The notes under the pieces are model-generated. The model was not told the DNA's origin. It saw only the letters and a program-made list of their open reading frames with translations, and did not search any database. Below, piece after piece: positions 21,733 through 33,700 of a stretch of 64,000 nt of DNA (position 1 is the stretch's first letter; each line of letters begins with the position of its first letter). Made by a program: the position numbers and the translations under genes. Origin of the DNA: Micropterus salmoides (taxonomy: Eukaryota > Chordata > Actinopteri > Centrarchiformes > Centrarchidae); NCBI RefSeq assembly GCF_014851395.1, contig NW_024041150.1:25223225-25287224 (forward strand), read 5' to 3'.

Positions 21733-24700
21733 TCATCTAGTGCCTGTAAAGAGAATTTAAGATTGTCAAAAAAAAAAAAACCAACACCCTCTTAGTAACA
21801 CCTTACCAAATTTGAAATAGCAGCCAACCTTTCTTTGAGAGACGGTTTAGATATCTGGGTACTTTGATGTAATGAGCAGGGGGGCGGTAACCGGGTCTTA
21901 TTGAGACTCGTCTTCTGGTTGTAGGCACTGGTGTTTGAGGCTCAGCAGATGGGTAGATGAGGGGACTCTGAACTACAAGACCAAATGGTTTGTCAAATAG
22001 GGCTGTACAATATGATACATAGTTTGAAAAAAAAAAAAACATTTAGGGGTAATCTATCGAGTCTCCAACTTAACCATGTTGCACCCCCCAAAAAAAGAAT
22101 CACACAGGTAATATATCCCAATGTACATGACCTCTAGTGGGATTTGAGTCATATTGCACAGCCCTGTTGTCAGACATGAGTGATGTCGTTGGCCCACATA
22201 CCTCCTCTGGAGTGTGCAGAATGCACAATGCGACCAACACCATCTTTGTTTGACTCAAATCTGTACACTGAGAAGAGGAGATATAGTGTGTCCAGCGCAT
22301 ATGTACACTGCACAGTCACCCTGCAAGAAGAGATGGTAAAAAATTTAAAAGTCTGCAGTATGACTAGAGTAAGGCTACATAACCTATGGACGTGGGGTTG
22401 AAGATATACCTGTCAATCTCATTGCCCAAGTCTGCTTGATGTTTCACAGCATGCAACGTCTTGCTGAAGAAAATTTGGTTTTCATAGGTCACAGTTTCCA
22501 TGCCAAGCTGGAGAAATAAAAATTACACACAAACACAGCTGTAACCGTAATTAAAGTACATGAAGTGACCCTTTGCAGTACTGAAGAGAAGAACAGTGGT
22601 ACTACCTTGACTATGGATCCACAGCTGTTGACCGGAAAAGAGAAGAGAGCCCTGGTGTCATCTGCCTCTCTGGGGCCACAGTGTTTATCTAGGAGGTTGG
22701 TTCTGGCAGGAACTCCTCCGCTTGGGACGGCCAGAGACAAGTCAGCCACCACGGTCATCCTCCCATCAGTCGAACACACTACACAGAGATTTGTTTTAGT
22801 GCACGTGTCAACTAAGACCCACCAGCTCTTACGGTAAGGATGTTCTTACTAATGAGTTCAGGAGCAGAGAAGAGGCAAGTCGTGACAGCTGAACTCTGGA
22901 CCTCGGATGCTTCACGATCCCACACAATGACCTCAAAAGTGCCAGAGAAGCCCTTCAAAGTAACGTCCTGTAGAAAATACATGCAGCTTAGTCACTGATG
23001 TCCTCGGTCCAGGCAACGCCTTAAGAGATGCTTCCAATAGGAGATTCCTCATCTCACCTTGTACTTGTAGCCATGAGTGAAGAGCGGCACATTGAGCAGC
23101 AGACTCTGGCTATCATTGCTCATGATGTAGCCGTGCTGGGCTGCCAGCTCTGACGTCAGCGGGTCAGAGCCGACACGGAGCTCCCACAGGTAGCCAAAAG
23201 GCCGGTGGTCCAGTTTGAAGCTGATCCCAGACTCGGAACAGGCGGCATCCAACGATGGAGGATCTGTCAAATACAAGACATTGGATACTCTGCTCACTGC
23301 TAATACAAACAGATACAATTTTCTACATGTTGAAGTGTAATGACTTACAGACATCTGTGAACAATGCCTCAATAGAGGCCAGGTGGTAATACAGTTCGTT
23401 TTCAGGCAGAACAGTCAGTGTGTAGTTGATGTCCAGCCTATAGTAAAGAACTGCATCTTCTCTGGAGTACTAGGAGACACAAAATACAGTTATGACAGAC
23501 GCAAGGAGCAAAAGCCAGCCTACTTCAGAAAGATCTTTACCTGCTGTATGACATCAGGGTCATCAAAAGGCACCTTCAGGGTGTAGCCATGAGTGTTGTT
23601 GGGATAAACAACATTTGTGATGGCGCGGCTGCTCTCATTTGTAAAGGGAACTGTATGTTCTTGTCCATTCAAATTAACAGCTGCCAACTCAACGTCTTCA
23701 GGGACGTCGCCGAGGTAGATCGTGAAGGTGCGCTCCTCAAGAACCGTTCCTGAAACGAGAAGCCATTCAGATTATGGTTGCAGCAACTTGGCCAATGTCT
23801 TGTCCTAATACTTACGGTTTGCCGTGAAAACAGGGCGTGGCAGTAGGGGAGTGGCCAGTGTCCTGTGGAAGCGAAGTCTGGTCTCTACTTGATCCTCATC
23901 CACTGAGATTTGCTCCAAGTAGAAATCAAAGACATAGAACTCGTAGAGGTTGCCAGACACAAAGCTCTGCAATGATATTTTGTGGACACTGTCAGGTTTA
24001 AAATGCCTCAAATACCCAATTTCCTGCTTTATTAAAAAACAAATCCAGAAAATCTCAAGCATCTCTTCTGTTAATTAGTTGAATGTGCAATAAATGAGCT
24101 CATTTTGGCTGTTAAGACTACATATTAGTGTCAATTGTGCCTTCTGACCTTCCTGTATCCCCCAGGAGCATTATAGGGGATGCTGATCTGCAGTGTGGTG
24201 TTGTGCTTCTCCACAATGTAGCCCCGCTCCACTGCAACCCGCTGTTCCTCAAGTTCACCATTGAGTCCAATGTTGACCTGCGTCATGTGTAGACCAGACC
24301 CCAACGGATGCATCACCTCAGGAGTCTCCCACACCATGTAGCCGCGGTCGTCATATGATCCCTCATCTGTAAAAAGATGAGTATTGCAGCTTGAACTGTA
24401 AACTTTTAAGTCCAATGCTAATGACAGATCATTGTACTGACCCATGGAACAAGCAGCCACCAGGTCGACTATGAGGATGATCCATCTTTGTCTGGAGAAC
24501 AGAGTTGCACGGACCACCTCTACTGGAACACCGTTCACCTGGAGAGACACTCTAAAAACTAACCATGCTTTTACACCAGGGAATAAGGTTGAGATAATGT
24601 ATAAGATGAAACCTTACTGGTCTTGCAAAGTTTACCTCAGTGCTGAGCGAGTCTGGTTGTCCATACGGTGTACGAAATACCAGCCTTCCATCTGTCAAGT

Positions 24701-25851
24701 GGATCACATAACCCTGCTTATGAGCTTTAGAGGGATTAATAGGCATCAACTTCTCCCCATCTCCGTGCAAGGTCACCTGCCAGTCTGAAGCATTTGAGGC
24801 ATAGGTCTAGGAGAGAATCACACCATTTTATTCTATTGCAGCAAAATTCATGAAAGTGACAACTTCGGTAGTATTACACATTGAAGTTGAAACATACCGT
24901 TTGTGGAGCAGCTTGCCAGTTAGCTTCCTTTGTCTCAGATGGACAGGTGACTTCACGCCTCACAGACACCTAGAGACACATTACGATTGGAATACATTTG
25001 AAATGATTCCTTAAATTTAACATTTTCAAGTATGTACCAAAGCTTACTTCCATGTAGTTGGTCTCACAGGTAACCTCTCTGGGAGACCAGGGGAGAACGG
25101 GAGAACAGGCCTTGTTCAAGGCATAGGTGACCAACTTTCCTTCATGGGTTGCAATCAGGTTGAAGTTGAATGTGAACACTTTGTCATCCTGAAAGAACAA
25201 GTAGAAATTATGGGATGCCAAACCTAGCCTGTATAGTATTAGTGTGAGTCCTTTGTACACACTTTGTTGCCAGTGTGACAGCTGAAGTAAGAGGCTTGGA
25301 GCTCCACGTGGCCCTGTAGCGGGAGAACACTGATACTGTAGCCACACACTGCTGCATACTGCTTAGTGATGGGGTACACACCTGTCCCATCTGGAAGACA
25401 GTTATTAGACCCAACATCTCACTTAATCTGTTAAATTCATTTTTTTTAAAAAGTGTCACACTTCATTGATTAGATCCTTGATTTGAGGGGAGCCAATTTT
25501 TTGATGAAGCTGGGAATTACTTACCAACGGCATTAAAGCGAGGTTCATTCCCAGTGAATGAGAGATTAACAGCAATCATCAAGAAACGGTCACAACACTC
25601 CATATCGAGAACTCCTGCATGAACATACATGTGTCAAAATGGTTTACAGTTGTAGGCCTATAAGCAAACATTTCAAGCCTTACCCTCGGGAATGTCATCA
25701 CATTTTGCAGTTGACCACACGAAGAGGAGCAAGGTCACACTGTAAGATAAAAAGCAGAAATAAGTCTCATGCAAGAGAACTGCATCAATGTCACCTAACA
25801 GCTTGTAAGTTACCCTCAAGAACCTTACCCAAGGCAAACCCTAAAAGCCAT
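21733..25851 (-). CDS. Zona pellucida AX-like egg-coat protein, copy C (intact)
   Basis: Intact 19-exon ZPAX-type gene, about 781 residues: 25851-25829, 25739-25684, 25614-25525, 25390-25263, 25188-25048, 24969-24898, 24806-24636, 24538-24442, 24366-24149, 23966-23816, 23749-23541, 23469-23349, 23263-23058, 22967-22850, 22778-22606, 22507-22410, 22320-22202, 21972-21829, 21743-21733. The signal peptide is MAFRVCLGVTLLLFVWSTAK. Exons 10-16 are nearly identical to copy B, introns included; exon 9 has three extra residues (PLGSG/HMTQ region). Exons 15-17 encode the ZP-N module. The tail (TTRRRVSIRPGYRPP) is basic and short, with no membrane anchor. The exon 18 donor is uncertain: gttggc (21829) aligns with copy B, but a stronger gtaagg 22 bases on would give a slightly different C-terminus. 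AATAAA signals follow about 50 bases after the stop. Confidence 0.87.
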
Positions 25852-26100
25852 AGATGCTGATGTGCTGGCAGTGTCTAAAGCTAGTCTAGCTACTAGCAAA
25901 CTACACCTGCTAACCAACACAAGCTAATGCACGCCACTTGGTATATTCTAGTTAAAATGGCAACATGTGGGGGATCTCCTGCATCCGCTTTTAAGTCAGT
26001 TTCTTAACCAACCAACCAGAGTCCCTTATGCATTACAACCACATGCGTAGCTCATTAGCAATCAAGCTGTCTTCAATCTGTGGACCTTTCACAGCAAACA
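25852..26100 (-). promoter_or_regulatory. Promoter region of egg-coat copy C
   Basis: The sequence upstream of the copy C start aligns over about 230 bases with the B side of the A/B divergent promoter. Shared blocks are TGTAGTTTGCTAG (core at 25874-25905 on the minus strand), TATACCAAGTG, TGCCATTTTAAC, CTGGTTGGTTGGT and TTGATTGC. It shows that the duplication unit carried its promoter. Confidence 0.55.
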
Positions 26101-26119
26101 TTTGACTTCACAGGTGCAG

Positions 26120-27720
26120 CAAATGACATTAAGATGGCTGTTTTCCATTCTTCTTCCCACTCCTTTTCGAAAAAGTCTTTGGCTGTAACTATTGTTAATT
26201 AATTATTAATTTATTAATTTATTATTGTCTTATTCTAAATCACTTTGATTTGTTTTCTTGATTTCATTTTCTTGTCGGATGTTCTTTTTACATATATTCG
26301 AAATAAACACAATTTAAAAACCCAGCATGTTTAATACCAGAGCCCTTGAACTAGGACATCAGACAAGGCCAGTGTCTCGAATTATTAATTTATCAAATCA
26401 CAGAATGGTAGTGATGGGCAAAGAGGGGCTTTGTGAAACATTGAAGCAATTGTGCCAGAGTTGTGTCGAGGCTTCAAAACAAGTCGGCACCCATCTCCAC
26501 GGTGATACTGGTCTCTTTTGATATCAACACATCTTGATAGTGGTTTCATCAGTGAAACAAAGACTGACAAACGTTCACAAATTCTAAACGTCTTATCAAT
26601 ACATGACCAATAGGATTTTGGAGAAATCACCATACACCAAACAAACAAGCTTTCAGATTGTCAGACAGCAAACTGGGATTGCAATGAACTGTGTTTTTGA
26701 ATAAAACAAATCTGTTGTGTTGTTTTATAATTAAAAAATATAAATTAAGGAACAATTTCTCACATTTGTTAAATGTCAAGATTTTTATTCAAAAATATTA
26801 TCCATTCTGTTATTTTGGGGCTGAGTCGATTTTATTTAATTTTTTTTAATTAAACATATGACCTCTCCAGCCTTGGAAAAAACTTGTTCACGTGGTTGCA
26901 GGAATTTTTTTTTATCACATTCAAGTGCGTATATACAGCACGTCACTCCTGCCAAGAAATCAAATGATCGTCAATCCTCGGAGCGCATCTGTTAAATATT
27001 TCTCAACCTGTACAGGGGCATCTGTATCAAAAAGTTCTCACACCAGAGATTGGGATCTCTTACGTGGAATCTCCATCATAATCTTCACACCTGTCAAATT
27101 TCTCTCTCCACACACACACACACCTTTATTTAGGTACACCTTGCCAGTACCAGGTTGGACCCCCTTTTGTCTTCAGAACTGCCTAAATTGTTCTTGACTT
27201 TCAACAAGGTGTTGGAAACACAGACTTTGGTCAGCAACAATACTCAGGTAGGCTGTCATGTTTAAACAATACTCAATAGGTATTGGTATGCCAAGAAAAT
27301 ATCCCCCACACACCATTATACCACCACCAGCCTGAACCGTTGATACAAGGCAGGATGGATCCATGCTTTCATGTTGTTAACGCCAAATTCTAACCCTACC
27401 ATCTGAATGTCTCAGCTGAAATCGAGACTCATCTTCTATTGTCCAGTTTTGGTGAGCCTGTGTGAATTATAGCCTCAGTTTCCTGTTCTTAGCTGACAGG
27501 ACAATTAACAGTGGTCACGTGACACTGACATTTTTTAGTGTTTTGAAACATCTGTGCTTTGGGATCTTGCCACAGCTATGAAACGTCAGGATGAAACGCC
27601 CCATCCCTACAGAATGGATTTACATGTTTACAAATGGAACAATATAGGCTATCTTTTCATTTAATTTCTCATATCTTGTCAGGATAAACACTAAAGAGAA
27701 GATGTACAAAATAATCTACA
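26120..27720. other. Intergenic DNA between egg-coat copies C and D
   Basis: No gene is visible. AT-rich DNA occupies 26160-26320 and 26700-26860. The segment 26320-26640 (gaagcaattgtgccagagtt, gatatcaacacatcttgata) has the look of a dispersed fish DNA element, but I see no termini. A Tc1-like remnant at about 27110-27490 is listed separately. Confidence 0.4.
27110..27490 (-). mobile_element. Tc1-like transposon remnant, deleted copy
   Basis: It begins with a terminus-like tttatttaggtacacctt and continues with text I recognise from a common fish Tc1-type element (ccaggttggacccccttttg, cagcaacaatactcaggtag, tgagcctgtgtgaattatag). On the minus strand it would encode pieces of transposase, but large internal deletions leave no usable frame. 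The opposite end (acctaataaagtgg) is not here; a similar scrap occurs alone near 60105-60120. Confidence 0.6.
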
Positions 27721-27739
27721 ACAAAATATATAAAAGTGT

Positions 27740-30700
27740 TTATTTATTTAAGTTACAGGGCAAGTATGCAGAAACCCTGCAGAGCATCAGTAGCAGCAGC
27801 ATGGAGACGAGCGTCCACGTGATCCACACTGAAACTCCTGAAAAGAGGAGACCAGGTTAGACATCGTGTCCTTTACACCAAAGTTTGACATAATTCATCT
27901 TCATAATGAGTCACCCCAGTTCAGTTTCAATAAAAAGTAGATTTAGGTGTTTGTGTAAAACATCTAGCAAAGATTTAACAATGATTTAAATAGTTTAAGT
28001 TTCACAGCAACACTACCTAGATGAAGGTTTTGCTGTCCCTCTGAAGTCACCCTCCATTTTCTTTGACCTGAATGGAGTGGAAAACAACAAATTACACATT
28101 TACATAATTTATATCAAACATCAGTTTCAGATCAACTTTTTTTAAATACCAGTTGAAGACACAGACACACTGACACACACACACACACACACACACACCT
28201 GTGTTTGCAGCTTCCCTACGTGTGCGCTGGACTGGCTTGATGGGTGAAAGGTCCAGGGAGGAGTTCAAAGGGTGTTGGATAGCAAGAGTACTACTATGAT
28301 TTGCTGGGTAGCGGCACTGAATCGTCAGCCTATAACAGACAAGACTCAACACGATCATCTGATTTAAAGGCAGATCGAGTTCAGTATGTACGTTACTCAC
28401 CTGTATGGAGGATCTCTGTGTATAAGGGGATCATCCAAAGGGAGAAAATTTTGAGGGTAACTGATCTGGTTTTCATAAACAAGGAAATTTCCCTCAGTCT
28501 GAGGAAATATGAAGAAATCAGCTGGGAGGCCAGAAAGCATATTTTCTGTCTGAATGTCAAAAAATTCAAGTGTCTCACAGTTACAGTTGTCCCACAGGAG
28601 TCCAGACTGAAGCTGAACAGGGCTCTGGCACTGTCCGTCTCCATGGGAACACAGCTGGGGTCCAATAGCGTGGTTCGATTGGGGTGAGTAGGCGGGATGG
28701 TGTGGGTGGTGTCGACTACTGCCACCATCCTGCCTTCTGGCAAACATACTGTCAGAGAAATACTGCGAGTGTCAGGGTTATTATAAACCAAGGACAAAAA
28801 AAATGTTATGCTCCAGTTTGAGCTTGTGTCTTACCTAGTAGTTCTCCAACAGGGAAGGTGCATTTACAGACAAGACTGTCCTCCACTTTCAGAGACTCTG
28901 CATCCACAACAGACACTTCCACTCCAGAGACAAGACCCTGCAATGTCAGCTCCTGCAGGGGAAAAGAAGTTGGCAGACGGGAGAAATCAAGCATTACGAC
29001 AGCAGCGACGTGATGGAGTGACGTGTGATGAGCATTAAATTAGTCTGTAAACAAGCACAAACACTGAAGATCTTCTCATAAGCATTGATGGTAAGTGGAT
29101 TGTCAGTGGATTGTCTTATCAAAGTATCCATCAACATCCATTAAGATAGTTTAAGAAACAGAGTCTGAGGAGTGTTTCTAATGCTTAATTTACTTTGAAA
29201 GCAAATTTACCTAATTGCACTCACAGATGGGATCCTTGTATCAGAATCCGTACGATGAAGATTAGGCATTAGGTGAGTAAATGGAAAACCAAATTAAGTA
29301 TCTGCTAACAGTATTATTGTTACACTGACAAATCAATGAACAATGATGTTACGTCACATCGGGTGAAAATCTTTGATTGAATGAATCATTGATCACCATA
29401 TAGTTCATTCCGGGGCTGTAGGAGGGGATCTCCACAGTCAAGTAATCCTCCTCCGCCTCCACTATGAACCCACCCATCATCACCAGGTCCCAGTCCAGCC
29501 TGTGAGCTCCGAGGAAGAGCTCCCACTGCAGCTCGGCCTGGGTCCCGTGGTGCAGCAGCACCAGCAGGCTGCTCTGTGTGCACTTCACCTCCAGCTTGGG
29601 GGACACTGGAGCTGCACCGGGACAGATAGGGAATCATCAGGGGCAGATGTTAATAAGGGTGATATTCAGATTTTAAGAGAAGAGTTTAGCATGTGGTTGA
29701 GTTTGCATTGATTTTTAATCAATTTAATTTTCTATTAATGTTTAGTATTGATTTTGCGTCACACAGCGGCACGTTGTAACAACAAATATGTTGGTCACAC
29801 ACCATTTTCTACAAGAATACTGTTAATTACAACTAACCTAAAACTAAAACTAACTCACCTGAAGCGGCTACATGGTGTGAGTGTGGGGACGTCTGCTTCC
29901 CCCTCCCTCTCAGATTCAGCTCTAGCTAGCCCCATAGGTACCGCTAGCAAGACTGTTGAGCAAATTATTGTAACTTCCTCAAATTGTTTAACTGTAAATG
30001 TGTGGGGCGGTTATAAAAGTTTAACTGGAGTCAGGAAATAAGGACTGGTCTAAGGCAAGTTCAAGGCCGGTTTTATTTTATCTTTTGTCTGATACATGTT
30101 TTGAGATAAAGAAACTGCAAGATGCTTACAGAGTTTCAGTAGTAGAGCAACAAATACGTGAAGTAATTTATGATTTAGTTAATTTATGATAAATATAGTA
30201 AAATAAAAATCAAACTCTGTACCATATTGAATTGCATAGCTTATTCTTTTGCATCGTGTCCTATCTCATTCAGTCTAATCTATATAATTGCAATGCGGTG
30301 AATAATATGGAACATTGGTAGTTGTTTCATACGTATCTTTAATGTGTCAGATCGTTGACAAAGCATCAAGATGCATATCACATCGGCCTCGGTGACAGAG
30401 ATGCACATCCCTAATATATATTATTTATTCACATACACATGGGCATTTTAAAATGTTAAATCTTGGAAATTTATGATTTTCAAATGAAATTAATCCAAAA
30501 AAATACATTGCATTGGAAAATGGTCTGTAGTAATATGAACAATACAAGTTGTTCTAATTGTGGGCATAAAACATGCAAGCCGTCAGTATATTCATTTAAA
30601 CGTCACCAAATGCTCCTAATCAATGCGACAAGAAACTTGAATTGCTAAATGAATCACTCACGTGCGTATTCAACGATATGCTTTACGGTGGCTTTATGGT

Positions 30701-33700
30701 AAAAGACCTCTCCTTTGGGTGAGATGTTAAGAGTAAAGGTGAACGAGAGGCTGTAGGTCTCATAGCCACCACCTATATGCTGGGATTAGACGGCAGGTCA
30801 TTTCAGATTTGAAGTTGTACACATAATAAAACTGCTCAGTCAGTCTCACCTCTGGGATTATTTTTGGGTGTGTCAATGGGAAAAGAAGCTGGTAGGAGTG
30901 GCTCCCGTTGGAGTGGGAGAGCCTGAGCACACGGAGATCTGTGTCGCTCTGTCTTATGTGGGTCTGGGTCCAGGTTAAAAGGTCCCCACCGCCATCGACT
31001 GTCACCTTCTGGACGGAAACATCAGGTGCAAAGAGGCCTAAAGTGACAGAAAACAGTCCCTCAGATGGGACTGTGTCTGTGGAGGGAGAGAGAGAGATCC
31101 ATGGCCGTATATTCAACACACTGGAAACCTAAAGGCTCCAGTTCAACATCCTTTTGTGTGTAACTTTAAAAAGTATTCTGTGAAATGGTGGATATATCCA
31201 ACATAGAAATGACCCTTTTGTCCTAACCAAGCTCCAATGTTTATTTTCTGTTTTCACGACTTAACATAACATAAGAAAGCCTTACTGTTGGAGAAGACTG
31301 GAATTTGTGGAACGAGAGGCGTCTTCAGGAGCCTGAAGGTGCGATGCTGCGTGAGAGGCCAGCGCTCATCCTCCCACTGTGTCATGAAGAACAGATCGAC
31401 GGACATGGACTGGCTGTACCGGCCCCTCACAACACCACTCTGGAAGAATCACAGCAGACTTACAGAGAGGGGACCCCCCCCCATCAGTCACACAGAAAAT
31501 GTACAGTAACTTTTGAAGCTGTACAACTGATTTCTATTTCTTTCTTTCTGTATTTTAAATTAAATTATCAACAAGTAGACTGGTTGCAACAAATGTACTT
31601 CATTCACACATGCTATTCATTTATAAACAAGTTCCTGTCTGGGTCCAAGATGCATAAAAATAAATACAGACAAAAACAAAACAGTTACACTCTCAGCATA
31701 TCTGAAAGAGCCGCTATGTCTGTGCACACCACCACAGATAAATGTCCTGGCTGTGTTTTTAAAATCTGGTGTAAATTCATGTAGCAGTGCTTAAGATGAA
31801 ACACTGTTTACTTGTCACATAATTTCACGGGTTAATGCCGTAATGTTGATATAAAGGCTGAAGTCTGGAGAGGTAAATTTATCCAATACCATTTAATCCA
31901 AAACACAAAAATAATCAATCTTTTTGAATCATTTTGTTATCCCTCATATTTACCCCAATGGGTGGGAACCATCGTCCTGTAGTGCATCTTCTTTGTATAC
32001 CTTAATGTGTCCACCATGCGCTCCTAAAGGAATCCTGACCTCCACTATCCCCTCCTGCAGGCCGATTTTGAATCCCCTCTCTTTATTTTCAGACTCACTC
32101 AGAGCCTGGCCGTTCACTCCCATCCTCATGCCTCGGCCCCTGAACTGACCGTGGACTAACGGAGACAGAATATAAGGGACAGCCCACAGCAGGTCAGACG
32201 CATGTGCTGTAGCCTCATCTAGGGAAAGAGAAAGGGGAAATAAGAGAGACATTGTTATCTGGCATTTCACAGTTGCAAAATAATGTAATACTGATAAACC
32301 GTACTAACTCAGAGCACAGGCAACAGTGATGTCAACCTCCAGGACGTTGCTCTGGAGTTGGTACAGAATGGTTGCTCTGACAATCTCTAAATCCACTCCC
32401 CTCTCCTGGGAAAATCAGAAACACACCCACACACAGCATCCACTAAATAACTGAATGATGCAGGCCTAATCCCCAGTGAGCTATATCGTCTCTGTGTACC
32501 TTGATGAAGTATGAGAGAAGGGAGGCGTAGGGACAGCGGAGGGTGAGGTGTGAGCCACGCAGTGAGACGTGGTAGCCCAGAGCAGCAGCCTCCATCAGGG
32601 ACAAGACCCTCGCTTCCTCTGGGTGGTGGTCATCTCTGTGAAACATCACGGCCATGTCTGCCTCATCGGCTCCCTGCTCAATGACAAAGAGGTGTCTAAT
32701 CAACCTATCTGACATGAATATGTATAATTTATGAACCCATACAGAAAAACATCAGTAAAAATCATATTACCGTAAAACTTCAATTAAAAGCCTAGTCCCA
32801 ATCCGATGCCTGTCACTGGCCTGGTGTGACTACACGTTTTGACAAATCAATGCAGGTCTCAATTACAGTGCCTGGTCTGTTTTTTATAAAAGTTCTCTGG
32901 ATGTTTAAAACCTCTTGAAGGCCACCATGTTACCTGCTTGAGCGCTAAGCTGCTTAGATCACTCATTCAAATATAAATGTTTAAACTTTTGTCAATATGA
33001 CGTGCAACACATCGTTAAATCGGTTAGATTCTCCATAATTCAATCGTTGATTCAATTCAATTTTATGTAAAGAATGAGCACCAAAGTATTATTCATTCAG
33101 ATTTACCGGCATGGTAAGGGAATTAAAGGCCTGTCCCAAATATAGGCAGGGTGAGTTCAGTGATTTAAGCAAATAAATATTATATTAATTAAAGTTTTAC
33201 GGTATTAGAAGTATTTATAAGTATAAGTATTATTTATGGTTAGAAGTAACTCTTGTAACTCAGGAATCAGGAATTCTGTATTATAATTATGACAATAAAT
33301 GCAAAGTCTTACGAACCTCCTTTTCATTTTTGGATGTAACAGGCAGGACAGGCTGCTGGAGGGACACCTAGAGAGGAAAAGACAGGGCTTGATTTACCTT
33401 CACAAAATTGCCCAATTCTTCTTCCAGCACATTTTGGAAAGGTGTACCTTCAAATTAAGGCAAAAATTGTGCTCCATGCTTTATTGTTTTCGGCTTCATC
33501 AGGATGGTGTTTGAGATAGTTTCCAGTTTCCTTACAAACAGTCCACCATTCAGTCAGGTGACTTATAGATCACCATAAATACAAGTTACTTGTATTTAAT
33601 ATAAATTACCACCATTTAAAAAATAGTTTTCACAAACTACACTATTTAGGAAACTCTGAATATACAAACATTTCTAAATATTGTTTATCAAACACACACA

